Origin: Athalassotoga sp964433875
Lineage (GTDB): Bacteria > Thermotogota > Thermotogae > Mesoaciditogales > Mesoaciditogaceae
Assembly: GCA_964433875.1 (NCBI GenBank)
Contig: CAYSSO010000006.1
Span: forward strand, 1-64,000
Reading direction: 5' to 3'
Length of the DNA stretch: 64,000 bases
Below are positions 1 to 7,776 of the stretch, in pieces. The notes under the pieces are model-generated. The model was not told where the DNA came from. It was given only the letters and a program-made list of their open reading frames with translations, and made no database searches. Every line of letters begins with the position of its first letter. Within the stretch, counting starts at the first letter, position 1. Position numbers and translations under genes: made by a program.

Positions 1-1017
1 CTACCAACGATGAGTCAGGTTTATTCTAACTGGACTGCCGCTTTAATGAAATCTAACGTTATTCAACCAATGCAAACCTTCATAGACAATCCTCAAATTG
101 GACTTTCCAAGAGTCAATTGAATGATATATGGGAGCCATTCTTAAAAGCCAACACCTGGAATGGAAAGATTTACACCCTGCCATTTAACAAATCAATATA
201 CATAATGTACGTCAATGAGGACGCTCTTGCCCTTGCCGGAGTAAGCATTCCAAAAACTGTTCCAGAACTGATAAAGGACCTCCCACTTCTGACTATAAAA
301 GATTCGTCCGGAAAGGTCATCCAGTACGCCCTTGGATTGAGGACCACTGTAGATACCTATGAGGTCTTCTTAAGGCAAAATGGAGCCGACTTTATAAACT
401 CGGATTACACAAAGGCCACTCTCGATACCCCCGTTGCTCTTGAAACTCTTCAAACACTCGTTGATATGATAAAGACCGGAGATGTGCTGGCTCAAGGCGG
501 ATATTTGGATGGACCTTTCGGAAATGGCCAAATAGCGATGTACATAGATACCTCGGCAGGAATTTCTTACACGGCAAACAGCGTCGGAGGTAAGTTCTCA
601 TGGACGATAGCGCCGGTTCCTGCGTGGAAGACGCAGGCTCCACCATTTGCGGGAACAGATCTCGCAATCTTCAATACCGCAAGTCCGGCCGAGCAGGAAG
701 CGGCCTGGGAATTCGTTAAATTCCTTTTAAGTCCTCAAATTCAGGCATTCTGGGCAATAAAGACCGGATATCTCCCGGTTACAAAGAGCGCGATAGAGAC
801 CCAGGCATGGAAGGATTACGCGGCATCAAACCCGATGGCCAATGTGCTTGTATCTCAGATTCCTTATGGTTCATCTGATCCCGGCATTGCCGCGTGGAGC
901 CAGATAAGAAATGATGTTGGCACTCTCGTCTCAGATGCGATGTTCTTCAAGAAAACTCCTCAGGAAGCCCTTCAACTTGCCCAGCAGGAGGTTACAAAAG
1001 ATCTTCAAAGCCAGTAA
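1..1017 (+). CDS. ABC transporter solute-binding protein, family 1 (5' truncated)
   Basis: This is an extracellular binding protein of a sugar-type ABC importer. The reading frame is open to base 1, so the signal peptide and the first part of lobe I lie outside the window; the ATG at base 10 is probably internal. The visible 338 residues resemble the C-terminal three quarters of maltose/glycerol-3-phosphate type binding proteins: a hinge stretch with PFNKSIYIMYVNEDAL, and the C-terminal helical signature WEFVKFLLSPQIQAFW followed by GYLPV. Ligand cannot be told from this fragment; carbohydrate is the family expectation. Permease genes would be expected upstream, because the gene ends at a terminator and the next genes are on the other strand. 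Confidence 0.85.
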   Translation, partial: LPTMSQVYSNWTAALMKSNVIQPMQTFIDNPQIGLSKSQLNDIWEPFLKANTWNGKIYTLPFNKSIYIMYVNEDALALAGVSIPKTVPELIKDLPLLTIKDSSGKVIQYALGLRTTVDTYEVFLRQNGADFINSDYTKATLDTPVALETLQTLVDMIKTGDVLAQGGYLDGPFGNGQIAMYIDTSAGISYTANSVGGKFSWTIAPVPAWKTQAPPFAGTDLAIFNTASPAEQEAAWEFVKFLLSPQIQAFWAIKTGYLPVTKSAIETQAWKDYAASNPMANVLVSQIPYGSSDPGIAAWSQIRNDVGTLVSDAMFFKKTPQEALQLAQQEVTKDLQSQ

Positions 1018-1046
1018 TAAAAAAGCCCCGAAAGGGGCTTTTTTAT
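1018..1046. terminator. Bidirectional rho-independent terminator
   Basis: A perfect GCCCC/GGGGC stem with a GAAA tetraloop, flanked by A-rich and T-rich tracts on both sides, lies between the convergent binding-protein gene and secF. The symmetry allows it to end transcripts from both directions, and it closes the long minus-strand block. Confidence 0.9.
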
Positions 1047-1975
1047 TATCTTTTTGCAAGAGCTTTTCTTCTTCTTTCAAGCCATCCTATGAGGATAGGA
1101 CTTGCTATGTATATTGAAGAATATGTGCCGGTTATGACTCCAAAACTCATTCCAAATGAGAATGGTCTTAAGACAGAACCTGCGAAGAGAAAAAGTGTGA
1201 AGACAACTATGAAGGTCGTCAAAGACGTGTTTATGGTTCTCGAAAGAGTTTCATTTATGGAGACATTTACTATCTCATCGATTGGCCTGCCATGCATCTT
1301 TTTCAAGTTTTCTCTTATTCTCGAATAAACAACGACGGTATCATTCAAAGAGTACCCGAGCAACGTAAGTAGCGCGGCGATGGCAGTGCTATCAAAGGTT
1401 ATCCAAAACATAGAGAAAAGTCCTGCCGTGATTATCAAATCATGGGCAAGAGAGGCTAAAGCGCCTATACCGAAAACAAAACGATATCTTATGGCTATGT
1501 ATATGAGTAAAAGTATAACAACAATGATCGATGCCCATATTGCTGACTGTCTTAAACCCGCCGCCGCATAACCGCTGACCGTTTCGAAAGATTCAAAGTT
1601 AACCTCCAAATTTTGTGATTTAGCAACATTTTGGACGTCGGCATTCAATTTCGCCCTTGCAGATGCGTTGTAGAATTGCTTTACCGTCAGATCAAAAAAA
1701 GATCTCTTGGTAGTCGTGCCACTTGAAGTCATCGACATGAGTTTTACTATGCTCGCATTGGCAAATACAGGATCGGCCTTCGAGAAGATCACTCTAACTT
1801 CTGAAACGGACAGATCTGGTTTGTTGAAGGAAGCCGTTATCATGGTGCCGCCTGCGAAATCAACTCCGAAGTTAAAGCCTTTGACGAATATAAAGACTAT
1901 AGATAGCGCTATTGCGGCCAAAGATATGCCGATGAAGATGTACCTCGGGCCGACGAAGTTTATCATCTTTTTCAT
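1046..1975 (-). CDS. secF: Protein translocase subunit SecF
   Basis: SecF is a membrane partner of SecD that uses the proton or sodium gradient to help pull proteins through SecYEG. The 309-residue protein has the family layout: an N-terminal membrane segment, then the motif FNFGVDFAGGT, a periplasmic domain of about 90 residues, and five more membrane segments, with the conserved SLNDTVVVYSRIREN loop near residue 210. Length fits stand-alone SecF. Its ATG overlaps the secD stop by 4 bases (ATGA) and is preceded by GGAGGTAATC, so the two are translationally coupled. It is the last gene of the long minus-strand block. Confidence 0.96.
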   Translation of the reverse strand: MKKMINFVGPRYIFIGISLAAIALSIVFIFVKGFNFGVDFAGGTMITASFNKPDLSVSEVRVIFSKADPVFANASIVKLMSMTSSGTTTKRSFFDLTVKQFYNASARAKLNADVQNVAKSQNLEVNFESFETVSGYAAAGLRQSAIWASIIVVILLLIYIAIRYRFVFGIGALASLAHDLIITAGLFSMFWITFDSTAIAALLTLLGYSLNDTVVVYSRIRENLKKMHGRPIDEIVNVSINETLSRTINTSLTTFIVVFTLFLFAGSVLRPFSFGMSFGVITGTYSSIYIASPILIGWLERRRKALAKR

Positions 1976-3402
1976 CTCTGATTACCTCCCTTTTTGCTTT
2001 TGTTAGTTAGATTCTTCTGGACAGAATCCAGCTGAGCAGGCTGGGCCTGTCCGACTGAGGCTGGGAGGTACTTGTTTTTGATGTGCGGGGCGAGAAAGTC
2101 CATTAAAACCCTTGAAAAGACAAGGGATGTAAAGATCGTCCCTATTATACCTACTGTCAAAGTTACCGCGAATCCCTTTATGGATCCGGTTCCAAGGTAA
2201 TAAAGTACAAAAGCAACCAACAAAGTTGTTATATTCGCATCGAGAATGACGGCCGTCGATCTCGAAAAGCCTGCCGTTATGGCGGCTTTTGAAGTCTTTC
2301 CGGTCCTCATCTCTTCTTTTATCCTTTCAAAGATTATAACGTTACCATCTACCGTCGTTCCTATCGTAAGAATGATACCTGCCATACCGGGCAATGTGAG
2401 GATTCCATGAGTGAGGGCGAGCATTCCAAGCACAAAGAACGCGTTGTAGACGAGGGCAAGATCCGCCACCATTCCCATTAAAGGTCCGTAATACGCAAGC
2501 ATGTAAGCAAGAACTATTGCCATTCCTATCAATCCAACTATTATGCTTGTACGTACAACGTCAGCGCCGAGTGTTGGACCTATGGTTTGTTCCTCGGTCA
2601 GATTCAAAGTCACAGGCAAATTACCGCTACGAATAAGGGCCGCCAGTTCCTGAGCCTGTTGATACGTGAAATTTCCGGTTATCTGTGCACGGCCTCCTTG
2701 AATTGCCTGCTGAACTATTGGAGCACTTAAGACGTAATTATCAAGCACTATAGCAAGAGGTTTCCCGACAAGAGCCTGCGTTATTTGATAAAAGTCCTGA
2801 GCACCCTTTGCGTTGAAGGAAAGATCTATTTCCCATCCTCCACTTGCCGTGTTCATGGCTGCCGAAGCGTTTGAGACTTCACTTCCATTTAATTGAAGTG
2901 TCCCGGCTCCGACCTGAATATTTTTATTTACGAGATACCATGTATTGGGCGGAACACTTGGATCTTTGGACAAAAGCCACTCGGCACCAGCATATTGAAG
3001 GCCTATCTTTGGGGCTGGTTTGACCGTAGACTGAACGGTGTCAAGCACCTGGGCAAAGTACAACTCTCCCCTTTGACCAATCAGACTTTCAGCCTGCTGA
3101 GGATTATCTATTCCCGGAATTTCAACCCTTATTCCATTGTTTCCGATTGTCGAAACATTTGCCTCTGTGTAATTCGCATCGTCAAGCCTTCTTCTTAAAA
3201 TAGTTACAACCTGATTTGCGGTATCGGGAGTAATGTTGCCGGAAAATGTATATTCAAGCAAAGATCCACCCTTTATGTCCAGGCCAAGAGGTATATTGGC
3301 AAATAAACCCGTGTTAGAGGGATTCATTGGATAGAACAGGAAAAACAGAACAACGAATAGAACAATTAAAACAACCGCTATTCTTATCGTGTTATACCTC
3401 AT
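1972..3402 (-). CDS. secD: Protein translocase subunit SecD
   Basis: SecD is an RND-type membrane subunit assisting Sec-dependent export. The 476-residue product has an N-terminal membrane segment, the IPLGLDIKGGS motif, a large periplasmic region (about residues 60-300), and a cluster of C-terminal membrane segments with GTTVDGNVIIFERIKEE. The start could be ATG at 3402 or GTG at 3405. The only good Shine-Dalgarno (GGAGGTGA, 3423-3430) lies 20 bases from the ATG, with a perfect hairpin between them; see the separate entry. Order yajC-secD-secF is the usual operon. Confidence 0.95.
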   Translation of the reverse strand: MRYNTIRIAVVLIVLFVVLFFLFYPMNPSNTGLFANIPLGLDIKGGSLLEYTFSGNITPDTANQVVTILRRRLDDANYTEANVSTIGNNGIRVEIPGIDNPQQAESLIGQRGELYFAQVLDTVQSTVKPAPKIGLQYAGAEWLLSKDPSVPPNTWYLVNKNIQVGAGTLQLNGSEVSNASAAMNTASGGWEIDLSFNAKGAQDFYQITQALVGKPLAIVLDNYVLSAPIVQQAIQGGRAQITGNFTYQQAQELAALIRSGNLPVTLNLTEEQTIGPTLGADVVRTSIIVGLIGMAIVLAYMLAYYGPLMGMVADLALVYNAFFVLGMLALTHGILTLPGMAGIILTIGTTVDGNVIIFERIKEEMRTGKTSKAAITAGFSRSTAVILDANITTLLVAFVLYYLGTGSIKGFAVTLTVGIIGTIFTSLVFSRVLMDFLAPHIKNKYLPASVGQAQPAQLDSVQKNLTNKSKKGGNQR

Positions 3403-3430
3403 CACGAAGGCCTAAGGCCTATTCACCTCC
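3400..3430 (-). promoter_or_regulatory. secD translation start region: SD-hairpin-ATG
   Basis: On the minus strand GGAGGTGA (3423-3430) is followed by AT, then AGGCC-TTA-GGCCT (3408-3420, a perfect 5-bp stem with a 3-base loop), then TCGTG and ATG. The linear spacing of 20 bases is too long for efficient initiation. If the hairpin forms, the effective spacing is about 7. That the hairpin works as a spacer is an inference. Confidence 0.6.
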
Positions 3431-3432
3431 AC

Positions 3433-3867
3433 TCATTTGCTTTCGGAATTCTTCGAGTTGTCAGAATCTTTTGGTTCGTCTTTACTTTCATTTTTCGATT
3501 CTTCTGCTTTAGAATCATCCGTTCCCTCGCTCTTTATAACAGATGATATGGCGCGCTTCGTGACCTCCATCTCTGTATTTCCAGTTCTTATTTTGACTGT
3601 ATTGTTTTTGATATCCGTTACCTTCCCGATAACCCCTCCCACTGTAACGACCGTATCTCCCCGCTTGAGATTGCTCATCATCTTTTCAAATGTTTTGCTT
3701 TGCCTTCTCTGGGGAAAGATGAGTAAAAAATAAAAGATCGCAACGATGACAACAAGCCATATTATCATCGTTAATATGCCCGTATCTCCACCTCCGCTTG
3801 CCGCAGGAGCTGTAGATTGAGGGGCAGTAGAACCGGGTGCTGCTGCCAATACGATTTTGTCTAACAC
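3433..3867 (-). CDS. yajC: Preprotein translocase subunit YajC
   Basis: YajC is a small accessory subunit of the SecDF complex. The 144-residue protein starts with GTG (3867) behind GGGAGGA. It has a short low-complexity lead, one membrane segment (about residues 32-50, MIIWLVVIVAIFYFLLIF), the conserved PQRRQSK turn, and a cytoplasmic SH3-like domain with GDTVVTVGGVIGKV. The C-terminal 35 residues are an unusually long charged Lys/Glu/Asp/Ser tail with no obvious fold, longer than in typical YajC. It is the first of the three export genes, with kce just upstream. Confidence 0.93.
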   Translation of the reverse strand: MLDKIVLAAAPGSTAPQSTAPAASGGGDTGILTMIIWLVVIVAIFYFLLIFPQRRQSKTFEKMMSNLKRGDTVVTVGGVIGKVTDIKNNTVKIRTGNTEMEVTKRAISSVIKSEGTDDSKAEESKNESKDEPKDSDNSKNSESK

Positions 3868-3888
3868 TTAAATTATTCCTCCCTTCAA

Positions 3889-4713
3889 TTAATCATTTGA
3901 ATGAATATCTAAAATTTTTCTTGCCTCATCAGGCGTTGCGATTTCACGTCCGATACTTTTTGCGATTTTCACAACGTTTTCAACGAGTTCAGCGTTAGAC
4001 TTTGCAAGTACTCCCTTTGAAATGTATATGTTGTCTTCAAGTCCAACCCTTACATTGCCTCCCATTGCAATTGCAATGGCGGCCATTTCAAATTCATGCC
4101 TTCCAATTCCGGCAACTGTCCATGTTGCATCGGATGGTATCGAATCTACCATTCTTACAAGGTTTCTCACATCTGCCGGGCATGCTCCGGGCACTCCAAG
4201 TACGAAATCAAAGTGAAGGTGACCCTTTATTATTCCTTCCTTGACTATTCTTAAAGCGTTTGAGATATGTCCGATCTCAAAGCATTCGAATTCGGGCATC
4301 ACATTCATCTCGGCCATCTTCGAAGCGAAGTGCCTTATAAGTGGCATATCATTTACAAAGATATCGTCACCAAAATTCGTTGTGCCCGTGTCCAAAGAAG
4401 CCATTTCCGGAAGCGCGTATATCGATTGAAGCCTTTCCTCGGCACTCATTCCGACGGCCCCGCCCGTTGAAACCTGAATAATAAGATCTGGCGCTTTTTC
4501 CCTTATCAAACCTATGACTTTTTTAAATACATTCACATCCTGGGTAGGTCTGCCTTCTTCGTCTCTGACGTGAAGGTGAACTATCGAGGCCCCCGCCCTG
4601 TACGATAGAAAGGCCTCATTTGCTATCTCTTCTGGAGTCAAAGGAATGTAAGGCGTTTGCGCCCTTGTAACTTCGGCACCACAGATAGCCGCAGTTATTA
4701 TGAGTTTATTCAT
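3889..4713 (-). CDS. kce: 3-keto-5-aminohexanoate cleavage enzyme (BKACE family)
   Basis: BKACE enzymes condense acetyl-CoA with a beta-keto acid. In lysine fermentation Kce converts 3-keto-5-aminohexanoate to acetoacetate and 3-aminobutyryl-CoA. The 274-residue TIM-barrel protein shows the zinc-binding HLHVRD motif and a downstream GLEDN glutamate. Start: ATG at 4713, overlapping the kal stop by one base (TAATG) with AAGAAAGG upstream; the frame is open 15 codons further, but those codons lie within kal. The adjacent ammonia-lyase gene strongly favours the lysine pathway over other BKACE substrates. Other pathway genes (aminomutases, dehydrogenase) are not in the window. Confidence 0.85.
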   Translation of the reverse strand: MNKLIITAAICGAEVTRAQTPYIPLTPEEIANEAFLSYRAGASIVHLHVRDEEGRPTQDVNVFKKVIGLIREKAPDLIIQVSTGGAVGMSAEERLQSIYALPEMASLDTGTTNFGDDIFVNDMPLIRHFASKMAEMNVMPEFECFEIGHISNALRIVKEGIIKGHLHFDFVLGVPGACPADVRNLVRMVDSIPSDATWTVAGIGRHEFEMAAIAIAMGGNVRVGLEDNIYISKGVLAKSNAELVENVVKIAKSIGREIATPDEARKILDIHSND

Positions 4714-5117
4714 TATGCCTTTCTTACCCTTCTCTGCCTTTCCTGTGGCACAACGCATGTCCCACTCGCCTTTGCGACAAGAACCGGCTTTTCAAGTATA
4801 TCACATCCACCGGCATTGTCCACAGGAGCAATAACTTTGTAAGCCTCAAAGTACATCTTTCGAGATGTTTTTCCAAATTCAGTTATCTTGCCGTAAACTT
4901 CGATGTAATCGCCGGCATGAACGGGGGCAAGGAATTCTACCATATCGTAGGCTCGGAACAGTCCTTCGTCTCCATCTGAAATTATAAGCAATTCCGTTGC
5001 CGCATCTCCAAAGAATTGCATTATCTTTGCACCATCAACAAGCCCTCCGGAGTAATGAACGTCTGATTGGGAGATTCTTACCCTTATCATTGGTTTCGTC
5101 CAATCTTCGTAAGGCAT
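4713..5117 (-). CDS. kal: 3-aminobutyryl-CoA ammonia-lyase (hotdog fold)
   Basis: Kal removes ammonia from L-3-aminobutyryl-CoA to give crotonyl-CoA, the step after Kce in lysine fermentation. The 134-residue hotdog-fold protein matches the family in RVRISQSDVHYSGGLVDGA and in the GDEGLFRAYDMVEFLAPVHA region. ATG at 5117 lies one base after the thrS stop, with GGTGAT upstream. A TTG at 5129 is less likely, and the inner Met at RVRISQ would give a length nearer to known Kal proteins. It is translationally coupled to both thrS and kce. Confidence 0.85.
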   Translation of the reverse strand: MPYEDWTKPMIRVRISQSDVHYSGGLVDGAKIMQFFGDAATELLIISDGDEGLFRAYDMVEFLAPVHAGDYIEVYGKITEFGKTSRKMYFEAYKVIAPVDNAGGCDILEKPVLVAKASGTCVVPQERQRRVRKA

Positions 5118-5118
5118 T

Positions 5119-7029
5119 TCAATCACCAAAGGAGGTCTGATTTTTATCTTTTATCTCTTTCGATATCTTTGAAATGAAATCATCGACTTTGAGATCTCCA
5201 AGATCTTTTCCATTTCTCAATCTTACGGCAACGCTTTCGCTCTCGACCTCTCTGTCTCCAATTACAAGCATATACGGGATTTTTTGAATCTGGGCCTCTC
5301 TTATCTTGTAATTTATCTTTCTTGGTTTGTCATCAAGAATTGTCCTTATCTCCTTTTCATCTAAGACCTGAACAACCTTTTTTGCGTATTCCGCATGCTT
5401 GTCAGATATTGGAAGAACAGCAACCTGGATCGGAGAAATCCACGTGGGAAAAGCGCCTGCGTAATGCTCTATCAATATTCCTATGAATCTCTCTATCGAT
5501 CCGTATATAACTCTGTGGATCATGACTGGCCTGTGATCTAAGTTATCAGATCCGGTATAGGAGATTTCAAAACGCTCCGGCATCAAAAAGTCAAGTTGAA
5601 TTGTCGCGCACTGCCACGTTCTACCTATCGAGTCTTTGACGTGGAAATCTATCTTTGGACCGTAAAATGCCCCATCACCTTCGTTAACTTGATATTGAAG
5701 TCCAATATGTTCAAGAGCCGCACGAAGGGCATTTGTAGATTTTTCCCATATCTCGTCAGATCCCATGGAATTTTCAGGTCTTGTTGAAAGTTCAACCTTG
5801 TAAGGGAATCCAAAGAGTTTGTATGTTTTGTCTATTAAAGAAATAACACCCTTTATCTCGTTTTCTATTTGATCTTCGGTGCAGAAGATATGGGCATCAT
5901 CCTGTGTAAATGCGCGGGTCCTAAAAAGTCCATGTACAACGCCACTTCTTTCGTAACGATGAACGGTGCCAAGTTCGCACATTCTCAACGGGAGATCCTT
6001 ATAACTTCTGGTCTGTGATTTGTATATCATTATATGGCCAGGACAGTTCATCGGCTTTATCGCATACATCTGATTTTCCTTTTCCGTAAAGTACATGTTT
6101 TCTTTGTAATGATCCCAGTGTCCTGACTGTCTCCACAGACTTTCATTCATAACCATGGGCGTAACTACCTCTACATAACCGGCTTTTTTGTGTTCTTCTC
6201 TCCAGTACTTCTCAAGTTCGCGCCTTATAATAGTGCCTTTTGGGTGGAAAAATACCATGCCTGGGGCAACATCCGGATGGATAGAAAATAGATCAAGTTG
6301 GGGTCCGAGTTTTCTATGATCTCTTTTTTCGGCCTCTTCCATCATTTTGAGGTAACTGTCGAGATCTTCCTTTTTGTAAAAGGCCGTTCCATAGATCCTT
6401 TGAAGCATCTTGTTCTTTTCGTCGCCCCGCCAGTAAGCGCCTGCCACGTTTAAAAGTTTGAAGTATTTTACCCTTCCAGTCGAAGGCATGTGAGGCCCTC
6501 TGCAAAGATCGACGAATTCACCTTGCCTGTAGAGAGTGACATTGTCTTCGTTGATGTCTTTTATTATCTCGACCTTGTATGGTTGATCTTTTGATTCAAA
6601 GTAATTTATGGCCTCTTTAGAAGTCATTGAAAATTTTTCCAGTGGAAGATCCTCTTTTATGATTTTTTTCATTTCTTCTTCTATCTTTTTCAGTTCATCT
6701 TCATTCAAAGGTACATCTACATCCACATCGTAATAAAAGCCATTTTCTATCGTTGGGCCTATGGCAAATTTCGCATTTTTGTAAATTCTTTGAATTGCCT
6801 GGGCCATTATGTGGCTCATCGTATGCCTGTACAATTCTCCCGATCTGGGATCTTCTATCGTAAAGAGTTCTATCTTGTCTTCCGGCTTTACCGTGTAAAA
6901 AAGATCCACGATCTCCTTGCCGGCAACCCCACCGACGATCTTTGAATCAAGATTCAACGATTTTATCAAATCTTTAAGTATACCCTCATGAACATCGTAA
7001 GACTTTTCATTGAATATCAACTTAGCCAA
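5119..7029 (-). CDS. thrS: Threonine--tRNA ligase
   Basis: This class II synthetase charges tRNA-Thr. The 636-residue protein contains an N-terminal TGS domain (about 1-60), a second additional (editing) domain with HTMSH (His69, His73), a catalytic core with MNCPGH (zinc cysteine) and FYGPKIDFHVKD, and a C-terminal anticodon-binding domain. The start is TTG (7029) behind a strong AAGGTGG. A promoter lies in the short upstream gap, and no T-box leader is visible. kal and kce follow with almost no spacing. Confidence 0.97.
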   Translation of the reverse strand: MAKLIFNEKSYDVHEGILKDLIKSLNLDSKIVGGVAGKEIVDLFYTVKPEDKIELFTIEDPRSGELYRHTMSHIMAQAIQRIYKNAKFAIGPTIENGFYYDVDVDVPLNEDELKKIEEEMKKIIKEDLPLEKFSMTSKEAINYFESKDQPYKVEIIKDINEDNVTLYRQGEFVDLCRGPHMPSTGRVKYFKLLNVAGAYWRGDEKNKMLQRIYGTAFYKKEDLDSYLKMMEEAEKRDHRKLGPQLDLFSIHPDVAPGMVFFHPKGTIIRRELEKYWREEHKKAGYVEVVTPMVMNESLWRQSGHWDHYKENMYFTEKENQMYAIKPMNCPGHIMIYKSQTRSYKDLPLRMCELGTVHRYERSGVVHGLFRTRAFTQDDAHIFCTEDQIENEIKGVISLIDKTYKLFGFPYKVELSTRPENSMGSDEIWEKSTNALRAALEHIGLQYQVNEGDGAFYGPKIDFHVKDSIGRTWQCATIQLDFLMPERFEISYTGSDNLDHRPVMIHRVIYGSIERFIGILIEHYAGAFPTWISPIQVAVLPISDKHAEYAKKVVQVLDEKEIRTILDDKPRKINYKIREAQIQKIPYMLVIGDREVESESVAVRLRNGKDLGDLKVDDFISKISKEIKDKNQTSFGD

Positions 7030-7060
7030 TTAATCCACCTTCTTAGACAACTTTTAGATT

Positions 7061-7089
7061 ATTATACCAGATTAATTGAGAATTTCGAA
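7061..7089 (-). promoter_or_regulatory. Promoter of thrS operon (extended -10)
   Basis: On the minus strand TGGTATAAT gives a perfect extended -10 (hexamer 7061-7066). With a 17-base spacer, the -35 position holds TTCGAA (7084-7089), a weak match, as is common for extended -10 promoters. It drives thrS-kal-kce-yajC-secDF if no terminator intervenes, and none is visible. Confidence 0.7.
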
Positions 7090-7113
7090 GAATATTTCAA
7101 AAAGCGCAATTCA

Positions 7114-7758
7114 TCAATTGGAAATGGCTTTAAAGTACTTCAAAATTCCATTGTCGTACACAAGCGCTTCTTTCCATATATTGACAGGATTTTCAAGCCA
7201 TTTTTCCCTTGACGGATTTGACATGAAAAAAGGTTCTATTAAGACGGCCGGAACCTGTGCATATCTTAAAACATAATATTCTTCCTGAATCAGATCACCC
7301 TCTACGCCGGTGAAGTTTTCAAAGGCCTCAAGTATTATCTTTGCGGCAAGTTCAGAGGTATCAGAGGTGCTCCAGTAAAAAGCCTGTGGTCTGTCTATAT
7401 CTGGAGCACCCTCTATCGAATTATGATGCATGCACAGGAAAAGGTCGGCATGAAGATTGTTAGCAAGTGCTATTCTTGATTGAAGGGAAACATACACATC
7501 TGTTGCCCTTGTAAGGTACACCGATGCCCCTTGCAATTTTAAGATACTTGCAAGATCGAGTGCAACCTCCAAATTTATCGTCTTTTCAAGCAATCCTGTC
7601 GGCCCTATCGCTCCTGTATCATCTCCGCCATGCCCAGGATCGAGAACTATTATCTTTCCACTCAATACGTTCATAGAGTTTGCATTTGAAATATCTGCCG
7701 CAAAAATGGCAGAAAACAAAAGACTAAAAATCGTAAACAAGATAAGGATCTTCCTCAT
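7114..7758 (-). CDS. Secreted N-acetylmuramoyl-L-alanine amidase (Amidase_3)
   Basis: This zinc amidase cleaves the bond between N-acetylmuramic acid and L-alanine in peptidoglycan. The 214-residue protein has a signal peptide (residues 1-21, ending AIFAA) and a single catalytic domain. Zinc ligands are visible in DPGHGG, in the glutamate of LLEKTINLE, and in CMHHNS; the catalytic glutamate is in VLIEPFF. There is no separate cell-wall-binding domain. ATG 7758 has AGGAGGCGG upstream. It follows the GH13 gene by 18 bases. Confidence 0.92.
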   Translation of the reverse strand: MRKILILFTIFSLLFSAIFAADISNANSMNVLSGKIIVLDPGHGGDDTGAIGPTGLLEKTINLEVALDLASILKLQGASVYLTRATDVYVSLQSRIALANNLHADLFLCMHHNSIEGAPDIDRPQAFYWSTSDTSELAAKIILEAFENFTGVEGDLIQEEYYVLRYAQVPAVLIEPFFMSNPSREKWLENPVNIWKEALVYDNGILKYFKAISN

Positions 7759-7776
7759 GGCCCGCCTCCTGCAGAT

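Noticed and set aside
7030..7113. T-box leader for thrS
   Set aside because: The gap is only 84 bases, with a promoter in it and no T-box consensus or terminator.
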